Assembly (NCBI GenBank): GCA_964461025.1
Contig: CAYWSE010000011.1
Coordinates: 3,812 to 67,811 of the forward strand
Length of the DNA stretch: 64,000 nt
Direction of reading: 5' to 3'
Source of the DNA: JAHBVL01 sp964461025
GTDB taxonomy: Bacteria > Chloroflexota > Chloroflexia > Thermomicrobiales > UBA6265
Positions 46,102-55,289 of this stretch are shown here, one piece after another. Made by a program: the position numbers and the translations under genes. How positions within the stretch are numbered: position 1 is the first letter of the stretch; each line of letters starts with the position of its first letter. Under the pieces are notes generated by a model that saw only the letters and a list, made by a program, of their open reading frames with translations, was not told the DNA's origin and searched no databases.

Positions 46102-46686
46102 ATGATGCGCGCACAAAACAGGAACATCCATCTCACCGCGTCAGGATCACCAATGGGCGCCGGAACCTTGGCAACAGATCTGCCCGGGCTGGGACTCCCA
46201 ACCAGATATCGCATGCCGGAACGGCTGGTGGCAATCGAAGAGGATTTCTTCATCCGCACAGACGGGGGGGTACGCGCCTTCTTTGTCGATGGCGAGGCGA
46301 TTCGAACGAGCGACACATTTCGCTTTTCAGATTTGCACGGAACAGTCCTCTGCGAGATTCGTCCGCGCCTCTCGAGCATTCGTGCGTTCATCCCGGTCAT
46401 AGATACCAATGGCAACACGGTTGTCACCGTTGAGCGCAGGACGATTTCGCCCATTCGCGACAGTTTTTCCGTCGATATCTCAGACGGTCCCAGTCTGGAA
46501 GTGCGAGGCAATGTCGCCACGCACGACTACGAGCTTTTCGACCATCGAGGCGTCATTGCGACCATTTCAAAGCGCTGGTTCCGCGCTCGAGACACCTATG
46601 GCGTGGAAATCGGGCCAGGGCAACGCGACGTACTGATCCTGGCGGCAATCGTGGCATTGGATCAGATGGTCAGTGGACCGCTGTGA
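46102..46686 (+). CDS. LURP-one-related protein (tubby-like fold)
   Basis: The 194-residue protein shows the family pattern: YRMPERLVAIEEDFFI, FFVDGEAIRTSDTFRF, then ELFDHRGVIATISKRWF and YGVEIGPGQRDVLILA. The fold is the beta-barrel with a central helix seen in tubby and phospholipid scramblases. Its bacterial role is unknown, with membrane association likely. CGGAG lies 9 nt upstream of the ATG. GGTGATAG occurs twice, 24 nt apart, at 46024 and 46048, and may be a regulatory direct repeat. Confidence 0.85.
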   Translation: MMRAQNRNIHLTASGSPMGAGTLATDLPGLGLPTRYRMPERLVAIEEDFFIRTDGGVRAFFVDGEAIRTSDTFRFSDLHGTVLCEIRPRLSSIRAFIPVIDTNGNTVVTVERRTISPIRDSFSVDISDGPSLEVRGNVATHDYELFDHRGVIATISKRWFRARDTYGVEIGPGQRDVLILAAIVALDQMVSGPL

Positions 46687-46730
46687 CTTCCTCGTCGTTC
46701 TATGCAAACCGTCAACGCGGAGTGGGGGAA

Positions 46731-47243
46731 ATGGTTGCACTTGGACCCTTGCAGCTCGTGGTGATCGGTCTCGCAGACCACTCGTCCGCAAGCGTCGTTA
46801 CCGACATCGTCCGTCAGATCAATGAGCCTGCGAATGTCACATTGCTTGACGCAGTTGTGGCGAACAAGTCGAGCGAAGGCGGCATCAGCGTGTTGGATGA
46901 TCTCACCAAAGCCCTCGTGGATACGGGAGGCATGAGTGGCGTGCTGCGCCACTCTCTCTTCGGAGGCGGAACCGACGATCGCGCCACCGCGCACTCGGAT
47001 GTCCATTCCGGCTTCCTGTCTGACCTGGGCGGCGACTTCGGCGTCGCAGAGACACAAGTGCTGGAGATTGCAGACCTCATTCCAAAGAGTTCCTCGGTGC
47101 TCTTTCTTCTCATTGAACACCGATGGGAGCTGCGGTTCAAAGATGCAGTGATCGATTCAGGCTGTTCGGTGCTGGCGAATGCACTGATCACCCCGGCTAC
47201 CTTGGTCGCAATGGGGATGAAGAGCGTAAAGCCGCTTGATTGA
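46731..47243 (+). CDS. DUF6325-like protein
   Basis: ATG 46731 follows GGAGTGGGGG closely and gives 170 residues starting VALGPLQLVVIGLADH, similar to the GPIELVVLSF start of the 40737 gene. A GTG overlapping the LURP-one stop (46683) would add 16 residues. The middle (GVLRHSLFGGGTDD) is glycine-rich, and LFLLIEHRWELRFKDAVIDSG resembles the C-terminal part of DUF6325/DUF1269 proteins. It follows LURP-one directly, suggesting one transcript. Confidence 0.7.
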   Translation: MVALGPLQLVVIGLADHSSASVVTDIVRQINEPANVTLLDAVVANKSSEGGISVLDDLTKALVDTGGMSGVLRHSLFGGGTDDRATAHSDVHSGFLSDLGGDFGVAETQVLEIADLIPKSSSVLFLLIEHRWELRFKDAVIDSGCSVLANALITPATLVAMGMKSVKPLD

Positions 47244-47299
47244 AGGACGACACGGGATTGGTCGCTCCGTTGCCGCAGGCAAAGTGACGAAAAGGAGAC

Positions 47300-47539
47300 A
47301 TGGCGATGGACTGGTGGGAGTGGCTGCTGTACGTGACACTGTTCAGTTTCTACATCATGTGCTTGTTCACCGTTTGTGCGATGACATTTCGGAAGGGACA
47401 CACAATCCTTGGCATCGTCGGCATCTTCCTTCCCTTCCTGTGGTTGATCGGCGCCGTTCTTCCAGCAAAGCAAGGGTCGCGATATGACGTAGCGCAACAG
47501 ATGACGTATCAGGCCCAAATGGAAAGCTACACACGCTGA
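47300..47539 (+). CDS. Small two-helix membrane protein (superinfection-immunity-like)
   Basis: This 79-residue protein has AAAAGGAGAC before its ATG. Two hydrophobic segments, roughly residues 8-28 and 35-52, are joined by a short basic loop (FRKGHT). A short polar tail follows. The layout resembles small PLDc_N or Imm superinfection immunity membrane proteins, but the match is only by appearance. It is followed 3 nt later by another small membrane protein. Confidence 0.65.
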   Translation: MAMDWWEWLLYVTLFSFYIMCLFTVCAMTFRKGHTILGIVGIFLPFLWLIGAVLPAKQGSRYDVAQQMTYQAQMESYTR

Positions 47540-47542
47540 TCG

Positions 47543-47758
47543 ATGGCTCAGCCTGAAGGACCGGAATCGATGCGAACGGGGCGTTTCATATTGATCGTGA
47601 CCTGCGCCGTGATGGCCGGCGCGATCGGAGGATATCTGATTGGCTGGGCGGCATGGCAATTGGGCTTCGAATTGCTTGGCAGCGCCATCGCTCTGGTAGG
47701 AGCCGGGATTGGAGGCATCGTCCTTCTGATCCTCGCCTTCGAGCGTTTTGGAGATTGA
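47543..47758 (+). CDS. Small two-helix membrane protein, unknown
   Basis: This 71-residue protein has two Gly/Ala-rich membrane segments, about residues 14-38 and 43-65, with small-residue spacing typical of tight helix packing. No family is recognised. It starts 3 nt after the stop of the preceding small gene, and no separate strong ribosome-binding site is visible, suggesting translational coupling. Confidence 0.6.
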   Translation: MAQPEGPESMRTGRFILIVTCAVMAGAIGGYLIGWAAWQLGFELLGSAIALVGAGIGGIVLLILAFERFGD

Positions 47759-47840
47759 GTCCCGAACGGACTCCTCAATTGTTTGACCCCTGGAATCGAC
47801 AGGCGGACGAGAAGAAGCGGACGAGAAAGGAACGCAAGGC

Positions 47841-48335
47841 ATGGTCAGTCTCACGGCATGGAAATTCGAAACGGTGGATGGAGCAGACAAGGCTCTAGGG
47901 GTGCTGAAAGGACTCGAGGCCCAGCGCATCGTGTCGATTGCTGACGGCGCGATTGTTCGATGGGAGCCCGGCAAGAAAAAACCCAAGACCCAGCAGCTCA
48001 CGAGCATCACTTCGGCCGGCGCGCTGGGAGGCGCGTTTTGGGGAATGCTGTTCGGCCTGCTCTTCTTTGTGCCGTTTCTCGGCATGGCGATCGGCGCGGC
48101 TATGGGAGCGCTGACGGCGAAGTTCGCCGACTATGGAATCGACGATGACTTCATCAAGAGTGTGCAGGGGGCGGTTGTTCCCGGCACATCAGCTCTCTTC
48201 CTGCTCGGAGAAGTGACTGCTCGGGAGCGAGTCATTGACGCGCTCAATGCTGCAGACCTGCGACCCGAGTTGCTCGCCAGCAATCTCTCGAAAGAACAGG
48301 AAGCATCGCTCCGGGCGGACTTCGGAGAGGAGTAG
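47841..48335 (+). CDS. DUF1269 family membrane protein
   Basis: This 164-residue protein starts with a ferredoxin-like segment (TVDGADKALGVLKGLEAQ) and contains a glycine-zipper hairpin (GALGGAFWGMLFGLLFFVPFLGMAIGAAMGAL), shown here as one continuous hydrophobic unit about residues 58-90. It ends with SALFLLGEVTARERVIDAL. This layout defines DUF1269. The second member is at 51273. The role is unknown but the family occurs in stress loci. GAAAGGAA precedes the ATG. Confidence 0.87.
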   Translation: MVSLTAWKFETVDGADKALGVLKGLEAQRIVSIADGAIVRWEPGKKKPKTQQLTSITSAGALGGAFWGMLFGLLFFVPFLGMAIGAAMGALTAKFADYGIDDDFIKSVQGAVVPGTSALFLLGEVTARERVIDALNAADLRPELLASNLSKEQEASLRADFGEE

Positions 48336-48339
48336 AAAC

Positions 48340-48540
48340 GTGAGTGAATCGAACTCTGAAGCGACAGAAGCTGCCGTCCAACGTGAAGCCAGGCTGACGC
48401 AGGAGCGAGCGCTTGTGGTCGTTCTTGCCGTGGTCTCTCTGCTTCTCCTGAAGCTCATTTTGCGTGAGCGAGGGAGTGAAGAGGGAGGCATCGCCGAGGA
48501 AGTGATCGAGGACCTTGTCAAGGTTGTGGAAAGCACCTAG
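48340..48540 (+). CDS. Small single-span membrane protein
   Basis: GTG 48340 with GGAGAGGAG upstream opens a 66-residue frame 4 nt after the DUF1269 stop. A charged N-terminus of about 24 residues precedes one hydrophobic helix (ALVVVLAVVSLLLLKLIL), and the tail is acidic (EVIEDLVKVVEST). It has no recognised family. The tight spacing suggests joint expression with DUF1269. Confidence 0.65.
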   Translation: MSESNSEATEAAVQREARLTQERALVVVLAVVSLLLLKLILRERGSEEGGIAEEVIEDLVKVVEST

Positions 48541-48805
48541 GATTCTCCGGCCCTTCAGCCGTCTCGAGTCTGGTTTGTCGTCAATGCGATGGTTCCTGAG
48601 TCTGGGAACTGATGTGTAAAGGAGGTGAACGCGACTCAGCCAGGGCATTGCACGAGGTATTGCGAATGTCCTGTGAAGTCAGCAGCAATCCAGCTGGCGT
48701 CTGAGAACGGAAGAGCATTCAGCGTCACTTGAACGATGCCATGCGCGGCCATACGACTCCCGAACGCATCATCACCGTTGGAAGAAGCAAAGAAAGGCAG
48801 AGGAT

Positions 48806-49555
48806 ATGACGAAATCACGAACCTTGATCGTCGCCCTGATGATCGGTCTTTTTGGAATGTCGGGGTTTGTCGGCACTGGCAGTACTGCCCGCGCGCAAGA
48901 CTCGACACCGGCGGACCAGCAATCGTTTCCGGTCAACATTCGTTTTATCAATGCGATGACGAGCTTGAACGCGATCGACGTCTACATCAACGGCGACGAT
49001 AGCGACCAGCGCGTCGTCGAAGGACTCGAGTACGGAACGGTTTCCGAGGTCTTTGAGGGAACCGCTCCGGTCACTGGAGTGCTCATCAAGCAGAATGTCA
49101 ACGCCGGATTTGATCGGTACATCTTCGACACGATCATTCCGACGGAAGCCGGTAAGGAATACCTGGTTGTCATCAGCGACCTGATTGTCATTCCTTCTGA
49201 GCTGGATCTAAGTCCGCTCGGTCCCGCGGAAGCTCGCGTGCGCGCGATCCATGCCGCAGCCCAGGCGCCATCACTTGATTTCTACGTGTCTGAACCAGGC
49301 AGCAATGTGGCGATCACCGATCTGGTGCCGATCGTTTCAGACGTGCGGTACGGACAGGTGACCGACGGCGGTGAAGTTCAGGCAGGAACGTGGGATGTCC
49401 GCGGAAATGCCGCCGGTACGGATACCGTGGCAATAGATGCAACTGGAATCACCCTCGAGGCCGGACAGGTCTACGCGTTGGTGATCCTGGGTACTCCAGG
49501 CAGCACTGAACAACCGTTGACGCTGTTGCCGATTGGATTCCCGGCCACAGAGTGA
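48806..49555 (+). CDS. Secreted DUF4397 protein (short)
   Basis: This 249-residue protein begins with a typical signal peptide (TLIVALMIGLFGMSGFVG) with likely cleavage after TARAQ. Two DUF4397-like beta domains follow, marked by IRFINAMTSLNAIDVYING and VRAIHAAAQAPSLDFYVS. It is a shorter relative of the 26087 protein. AAAGGCAGAGGA lies upstream. The 265 nt before it hold no gene, only a consensus-like AAAGGAGGTGA at 48618 with no good start after it. Confidence 0.85.
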   Translation: MTKSRTLIVALMIGLFGMSGFVGTGSTARAQDSTPADQQSFPVNIRFINAMTSLNAIDVYINGDDSDQRVVEGLEYGTVSEVFEGTAPVTGVLIKQNVNAGFDRYIFDTIIPTEAGKEYLVVISDLIVIPSELDLSPLGPAEARVRAIHAAAQAPSLDFYVSEPGSNVAITDLVPIVSDVRYGQVTDGGEVQAGTWDVRGNAAGTDTVAIDATGITLEAGQVYALVILGTPGSTEQPLTLLPIGFPATE

Positions 49556-49759
49556 TATTGGGGTCTGGCCGCCGTCCAACCGGCGGCCAGACGCTCTCGA
49601 TCGGTCAGCGCGAGGGGCGTGAGGAGAGGTCGAGTCACGCCCGAGCCGGTTCGGTTCTTCATTGCGACCTGGCTCTCACACCTGGTACGAATCGATACTG
49701 TCTCTTCGCCCAGGCAGGCACGAAAATCGTGGAATGGACTTGGAATTGTAGGTGGTCTG

Positions 49760-51196
49760 ATGCCAACGACAGGTAAGCCGAAGTCAACGAAGTCAGCAGT
49801 CTCCAGTCCGCGAGCAGATCGAGCGTCTCAATCGGTGTCAGGTCAGGCAATCTGGCTTCCAACCGATGAACGCGTGCGACTCGGGCGCGATGAGCGAACG
49901 GCCCTGCCACGGAAGGAACATGGAGTATTTACTCCAGACACCTCCAGGCCGGATCCGATCGGTCTGCTCGATGCACACGCCGCCGATCGTATCCAGGAGC
50001 TCTTGCCGATTCGCTACGGCCGGATGCTGGCGTCGCCATTTGCCTTTTACCGCGGTTCGGCAGAGATCATGGCGTGGGACCTTAGCCGGTCGCCGCGAAC
50101 CGGTCTGAGCGCGCAGCTTTGCGGTGACGCCCACCTGTCGAACTTTGGGTTTTTCGGTTCGCCTGAGCGGCAGCTGGTTTTCGATCTCAATGATTTCGAC
50201 GAAACCATTCGCGGGCCATGGGAGTGGGACGTCAAGCGCCTGGCGACAAGCGCGGTTCTTGCCGGTCGGGAGCTCGGACTGACCACGGAGGCGACAAGGG
50301 ACCTCGCCCGAAAGTGCGTACGTTCGTACCGCAAGCACATGGCTACGCTATCGGAGATGTCCACCCTCGACGTCTGGTATTCCCATGTCACCGCCTTATC
50401 GGTTATAGGACTCATCGAGAGCCGGCGCCGACGCGACACGGCGACTCGCCGAATGCAAAGGGCATTCGGTCGCGACAGCCATCATGCAGTCGCGAAACTG
50501 ACCGAAGTCATTGCCGGAAAATCGCGGATCAAGGAGAACCCCCCTCTGCTGGAGAGACTTCCCGAAGAGGAGGTGTCCGAAGTCATTCAACCGATTTTCA
50601 GCAAATACGCCCAATCGCTGAACGACGACCGGCGCCATCTCATCGAGAAATTTCGGTACGTCGATTCAGCCCGGCGGGTTGGTGGGGTCGGCAGCGTCGG
50701 GACACGGTGCTACATCGTTGTCCTCACCGGCCGCGACGCATCTGATCCTCTCGTTCTTCAGCTGAAAGAATCAACTGGATCGGTGCTGACGCCATACTTG
50801 CCTCCCTCGCCCTACCGCAACGAAGCGCAACGTGTGGTGGAGGGCCAGCGCCTGATTCAGGGAACTTCTGACCTCTTCCTGGGATGGCTGCGCCATTCGA
50901 GCGGCCGGGAATTCTACTTCCGCCAGCTTTATGACATGAAGGTTTCCGTTGACATTGGCGGCATGAACGCAACGACGCTCGGCCAATACGCCGGTCTATG
51001 CGGTGAGTTGTTGGCAAGGGCGCATGCGAAATCTGGTGATTCGGTGGCGATCAGCGCCTATCTTGGCAAGGGTGACCAGTTTGACTCAGCAGCAGCGAGC
51101 TTCGCGGTGAGATATGCCGATCAGACAGAGCGCGATTTCGAGTTGCTCGAGCAAGCAGTGAGAACAGGACGATTACACGCAGAAACAGGCATTTGA
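49760..51196 (+). CDS. DUF2252 family protein (kinase-like fold)
   Basis: ATG 49760 with AGGTGG upstream gives 478 residues. Characteristic segments are FYRGSAEIMAWDL, LCGDAHLSNFGFF and FDLNDFDETIRGPWEWDVKRL, in which GDAHLSNFG and DLNDFDE resemble the catalytic and metal loops of aminoglycoside-kinase-like folds. A later QLKESTGSVL may bind nucleotide. The family is of unknown function and lacks a signal peptide. The start upstream (49619) lacks family similarity. Confidence 0.88.
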   Translation: MPTTGKPKSTKSAVSSPRADRASQSVSGQAIWLPTDERVRLGRDERTALPRKEHGVFTPDTSRPDPIGLLDAHAADRIQELLPIRYGRMLASPFAFYRGSAEIMAWDLSRSPRTGLSAQLCGDAHLSNFGFFGSPERQLVFDLNDFDETIRGPWEWDVKRLATSAVLAGRELGLTTEATRDLARKCVRSYRKHMATLSEMSTLDVWYSHVTALSVIGLIESRRRRDTATRRMQRAFGRDSHHAVAKLTEVIAGKSRIKENPPLLERLPEEEVSEVIQPIFSKYAQSLNDDRRHLIEKFRYVDSARRVGGVGSVGTRCYIVVLTGRDASDPLVLQLKESTGSVLTPYLPPSPYRNEAQRVVEGQRLIQGTSDLFLGWLRHSSGREFYFRQLYDMKVSVDIGGMNATTLGQYAGLCGELLARAHAKSGDSVAISAYLGKGDQFDSAAASFAVRYADQTERDFELLEQAVRTGRLHAETGI

Positions 51197-51272
51197 TCGC
51201 CGGAAGAAGTCTGGCGTCACGAAGCGTTCGGCTCAGACTTACAAGGTCGAATTGTGGAAAGGAAATGCGGCA

Positions 51273-51776
51273 ATGGCAGCTCTCTACGCCATCATCTACC
51301 AGGACCACCAACGAGCGGAACAAGCGCTCGAGACGGCACATGGACTTGAGGAAGCTGGGTATCTCAAAATCCTCGAGCAGGGCATTGCCCGAAAAGACGA
51401 ATCGGGGAAAGTGAGCGTCGATCAGGAGAAGCACCCCGTCCGAAAAGGGGCGGTGGCTGGGGGAATCATCGGCGGGATCGCCGGGCTCTTCTTCCTGGCG
51501 CCACTCGCCGGGGCCGCTGCCGGGGCTGGCATTGGCGCTGTCGTAGGAAAAAGCGACGCCAGCGGTGCAACGGACGATTTCAAATCGTTCGTCGACACGG
51601 TCAGCAACAAGCTGTCCGATGGCGGAGCAGCCGTTGTCATCCTCGGTGAGACGAATGCCCGTGAGCGGGTGATTCAGAGCCTTGGCGGCTACGGGGGCAC
51701 GGTCTACTCTGTCGACGTCTCGCACGAGGAGCTGGGAGCGCTGCAAAAACAGATCGACAAGATTGCTGGCTCCTGA
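51273..51776 (+). CDS. DUF1269 family membrane protein, second copy
   Basis: ATG 51273 with AAAGGAAAT upstream gives 167 residues. The N-terminal domain (AIIYQDHQRAEQALETAHGLEEAG) is followed by the glycine-zipper membrane hairpin of about residues 63-93 and a C-terminal VVILGETNARERVIQSLGGYGG. It is a paralogue of the 47841 gene. It lies 76 nt after the DUF2252 gene in the same direction. Confidence 0.87.
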   Translation: MAALYAIIYQDHQRAEQALETAHGLEEAGYLKILEQGIARKDESGKVSVDQEKHPVRKGAVAGGIIGGIAGLFFLAPLAGAAAGAGIGAVVGKSDASGATDDFKSFVDTVSNKLSDGGAAVVILGETNARERVIQSLGGYGGTVYSVDVSHEELGALQKQIDKIAGS

Positions 51777-52018
51777 GCCGAGCCCACAGCCCCACAGGAA
51801 TGTTCGGGCTGGGTAATCGATTCCTGGGCAGGTGACGACCTGAGGAATTGCAGGGACGCGAGTCAAATCGTCGTCTCTCGATTCTGGCAGAAGCATTCTG
51901 CGCCCATCTGATCACCGCGATCAAGTTCGCACCGGACGTACTCCGCCACAGATCCCGATCGATCGCCTATTCCGGACGCTTCCATTCAGTGGGCAAGCAC
52001 ACGAGACCAACAGGGAAC

Positions 52019-53746
52019 ATGTTGCGGGCCAAGAGCTTCATTCCGATAATCAAGTGGGGAAAGGACTACGACCGATCATTCCTGCGGTCGGATATCGTGG
52101 CGGGCGCCACTGTCACCGCGCTCGTCGTTCCCAAGAACCTCGGATACGCGGAGATCGCCGGGGTCCCTATCGAGCACGGGCTCTATGCTGCGGCGGCCGG
52201 CGCTATTCTCTACGCGATTTTTGGAACCTGCCGCCAGATTTCCACCGGTCCCAGTTCTGGTCTGTCAGCCGTGGCGGGTGGAGCAGTTGTCGCGGCGGGA
52301 CTGTCCGGCGTGGAGCAGGCGGAGGCACTGGTCGCAGCGATTGCGATCGGCGCAGGGCTGATTTTTCTCCTCATGTCACTGCTCCGGTTGGGCTGGATCG
52401 CGCAGTTTATCTCCCGCGCGGTGATCACGGGATTTCTGTTCGGGGCCGCAATTGACGTCACATCTGGCGAGCTCCCAAAAATCACCGGAACGAGCGCCAG
52501 CGGCGAAAACGCATGGCAGAAATGCTGGTCGTGGCTTGAAGGTCTCGATGCCATTCATGGCATGACGCTGTTCGTCGGCGGAGCGTCGCTGTTTTGCCTG
52601 TTCGGGTTTCGGAAAGTGGCGCCGCGACTGCCCGGCGCACTCGTCGTCGTCGTGGGAGCACTCATCCTTTCAGCGCTCTTCAATCTCGGGGATCGCGGCG
52701 TTGAACTCGTTGGCGATGTTCCACGCGGTCTTCCATCGGTGATGGTCCCCAGTTTCGACCTCATACGCGACCACGCGGGTCTGATTGGCTTAGCGTCGCT
52801 GGCGATCGTCATGATTGGATTTTCGCAAACGGCGGGAGACGCACGCCATTTCGCCGCCAAGCATGGTTATCGCATCGACGTCAATCAAGAATCATTTGCG
52901 CAAGGCATGGCAAACGCCGGCAGCGGATTCGTTCAGGGCATTCCAGTCACAACCAGCCTGTCGGCCAGTTCGTTGAATGACAGTGCCGGAGCGAAGAGCC
53001 AGGTCGCGTCGCTCGTAACCGGGGGAGCCGTCGTGCTGACCCTCGTCGTTTTAGCGCCGGTCTTCTCAGAGCTGCCGAAGGCCGTTCTGGGAGCAGTCAT
53101 CATTGAAGCCGTCGTAACGGGGATGATGGATATCCCCGAATTGCGTCGCCTGAGTGTCGTGAAACGATCAGACTTCTGGATCGCCATCGCGGCGATGCTG
53201 GGTGTCATCTTCGCTGGTGTTCTGGCCGGCGTTTTAATCGGCGTGTGTCTTTCACTGTTCTGGCTACTGCGCGTGGTGACCTCCCCGCCGATTCTGCCAC
53301 TCGGCAGAGCCTCGGGCACGCATGTCTTTCGAGATCTCGAGAATCACCCAGACGATGAGGAGGTTGACGGGGTACTCGCCCTACGCCTGGAAGGAGCGCT
53401 TTTCTTCGTGACGGCCGACTCGCTGGAGGACCGAATTCAGCATCTCGTACAGGAGACGGAACCGCAGACTCAGGTCGTGATACTGGACTTCCAGAGCGTC
53501 AACTTCATCGATTCGCAGGGTGCTGAGAAACTGGACCAGATCAACAGCTATCTGGAATCAAACGGCATCGTCCTCAAGCTGGCGAGGGTGAAGCCGCGAG
53601 TCAGGGCGGTCCTCGACCGAGATGGAGTCACACTCCGTTTGGGCGACGGGAATCTTCACCTCGATGTCAATGAAGCGGTGAATGCCTATGTCGCGACATC
53701 GTCGCCACCATCAACGCACATGCCGACTCCAACCGACGCCGAATGA
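52019..53746 (+). CDS. SulP family anion transporter with STAS domain
   Basis: The 575-residue protein starts at ATG 52019 (AGGGA upstream). The SulP core has the first-helix region DIVAGATVTALVVPKNLGYAEIAGVP with the usual Pro, then GTCRQISTGPSSGLSAV, and about 12-14 helices. A C-terminal STAS domain (residues ~440-560) contains VVILDFQSVNFIDSQGAEKLDQI. The family transports sulfate, bicarbonate or carboxylates; the substrate is undefined here. Confidence 0.93.
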   Translation: MLRAKSFIPIIKWGKDYDRSFLRSDIVAGATVTALVVPKNLGYAEIAGVPIEHGLYAAAAGAILYAIFGTCRQISTGPSSGLSAVAGGAVVAAGLSGVEQAEALVAAIAIGAGLIFLLMSLLRLGWIAQFISRAVITGFLFGAAIDVTSGELPKITGTSASGENAWQKCWSWLEGLDAIHGMTLFVGGASLFCLFGFRKVAPRLPGALVVVVGALILSALFNLGDRGVELVGDVPRGLPSVMVPSFDLIRDHAGLIGLASLAIVMIGFSQTAGDARHFAAKHGYRIDVNQESFAQGMANAGSGFVQGIPVTTSLSASSLNDSAGAKSQVASLVTGGAVVLTLVVLAPVFSELPKAVLGAVIIEAVVTGMMDIPELRRLSVVKRSDFWIAIAAMLGVIFAGVLAGVLIGVCLSLFWLLRVVTSPPILPLGRASGTHVFRDLENHPDDEEVDGVLALRLEGALFFVTADSLEDRIQHLVQETEPQTQVVILDFQSVNFIDSQGAEKLDQINSYLESNGIVLKLARVKPRVRAVLDRDGVTLRLGDGNLHLDVNEAVNAYVATSSPPSTHMPTPTDAE

Positions 53747-54038
53747 GACTGTTTCGTCCATGATGCCGGCAACGAGCGGATGGCCGGCCGTCCAACTCGT
53801 ATTGGCCAGGGTTTCGTTGCACTGATCCGGGCACATCGGTGTCTCTGATCCCCGTGCACCACTTTGACGTGTCGAGTCCCGTCACCCACGCAGGTTCAGC
53901 AATTACATTATGTGCAATAAGGCGCACCTGTCCTTACTCAGACTCCATTCATAAGCGAGGTCTCTATCAGTGCGATGCGGTAAAGTGACCACACGATCGA
54001 CGCGTGTCGATTGATTTGTTAGTTCCATCGATGACGAA

Positions 54039-54536
54039 ATGGATCGCCCAGTGCCGAGCGCAATCAACCCCCTGTCTGCTGGTACCGTCGCACCCGACTT
54101 CACGCTGAAAGCGACCCCAGACCAGCAGATTTCCTTGAGTGATCTGAGAGGCAATACGGTCATTCTGGCCTTCTATCCGGCCGACTGGAGCGGTATTTGC
54201 AGCGATCAGCTGGCGCTCTATCAGCAAATCCTGCCCGAGTTCGCCTCGTTCGGCGCGCAGTTGCTGGGCATTTCTGTCGATGGTTTGTGGTGCCACAAGG
54301 CGTTCTCCGAGAACCGCAATCTGACCATGCCCCTGCTGGCCGACTTTTATCCACACGGTGCGGTCAGCGAGCTTTACGGTGTCTTCAACAACGAAACCGG
54401 GCTCTCAGCGCGCTCGCTCTTTGTGATCGACAAAGACGGCGTCATCGCATGGAGCTATCTGGCGCCACCAGGAGTCAATCCGGGCGCCGATGGCATCCTC
54501 AGGGCGCTCGAAGCTCTACCGAACGCAGCGTCATAG
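54039..54536 (+). CDS. Peroxiredoxin (AhpC/TSA family)
   Basis: This 165-residue thiol peroxidase reduces H2O2 and organic peroxides. The thioredoxin-fold start APDFTLKA is followed by YPADWSGICSDQ with the peroxidatic Cys54. A second cysteine, Cys85 in DGLWCHKAF, could be resolving or could be recycled by the next gene product. No signal peptide is present. The 292 nt upstream show no other feature. The following gene starts 2 nt after its stop. Confidence 0.9.
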   Translation: MDRPVPSAINPLSAGTVAPDFTLKATPDQQISLSDLRGNTVILAFYPADWSGICSDQLALYQQILPEFASFGAQLLGISVDGLWCHKAFSENRNLTMPLLADFYPHGAVSELYGVFNNETGLSARSLFVIDKDGVIAWSYLAPPGVNPGADGILRALEALPNAAS

Positions 54537-54538
54537 CC

Positions 54539-55078
54539 GTGAGCTTCTCGAGCGAATCACGACTGACACTGCCAGTCGGGGAACGCGATCATGGTTCCGG
54601 CAGCCGGGACGCGACGATCACGCTTGTCGAGTACGGCGATTACGAATGCCCCCATTGCGTCGCGGCGCATAAGGTCGTCAAAGAAATTCAGCGGCAGCTC
54701 GACGGGACGTTGCTGTTCGTCTTCCGCAATTTTCCGTTGAGCAGTTCGCATCCTCATGCCCAGGAAGCTGCGGAATCGGCAGAGGCGGCTGGGCTGCAGG
54801 GGCGTTTCTGGCAAATGCATGACGCGCTGTTTGAGCGGTCGGGCGGTCTCAGCTCGGATGTCATTCTCTCGCTCGCCGACCAAGCGGGAGTCGATGTCAT
54901 GCGTCTTCAGGCAGATCTCGACGCGGGGACTTTTCGCGAACGGGTGCAGGAAGATTTCATGAGCGGCGTGCGGAGCGGCGTGAATGGCACGCCGACGTTC
55001 TTCGTAAATGAACTGCGCTACGACGGTTTCGCCGACTTCGATTCCCTCTTGACGGCGATCGAATCCGTCGCGGACTAA
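54539..55078 (+). CDS. DsbA family thiol oxidoreductase, cytoplasmic type
   Basis: GTG 54539 opens a 179-residue protein, 2 nt after the peroxiredoxin stop. It has the thioredoxin-like EYGDYECPHC motif with Cys37/Cys40 and the DsbA helical insertion (FRNFPLSSSHPHAQEAAESAEAA), followed by NGTPTFFVN with the cis-Pro. No signal peptide or TM anchor is visible, so it probably acts in the cytoplasm. Reduction of the neighbouring peroxiredoxin is a reasonable inference. Confidence 0.9.
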   Translation: MSFSSESRLTLPVGERDHGSGSRDATITLVEYGDYECPHCVAAHKVVKEIQRQLDGTLLFVFRNFPLSSSHPHAQEAAESAEAAGLQGRFWQMHDALFERSGGLSSDVILSLADQAGVDVMRLQADLDAGTFRERVQEDFMSGVRSGVNGTPTFFVNELRYDGFADFDSLLTAIESVAD

Positions 55079-55289
55079 GGCGTCTCCAGTCCAGCACCCG
55101 TCGTCACGTGATAACCGTGTGCAGTCTCGCCATCTATGTCGCACTCCCGTATACCCACTCCCTCCTTCAGGAAATGAGTGTTTTCATCAAGCCTGGGCGT
55201 CCCGAACGAGAGATTTCTCGGCGAGCTCGAGATGATTGGGGCCGCAAGGGCGAAGCGTCAGGAAAAGGGTCGCCACCCGGCAAGTATGG

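Noticed and set aside
48612..48704. 30-codon frame containing a consensus-like AAAGGAGGTGA
   Set aside because: The Shine-Dalgarno-like sequence is inside the frame, not before its start, and no suitable start follows at a normal distance.
53870..53900. TCGAGTCCCGTCACCCACG, similar to a tRNA 3' end
   Set aside because: No matching acceptor, D-arm or anticodon stem is present upstream; it may be a chance similarity.
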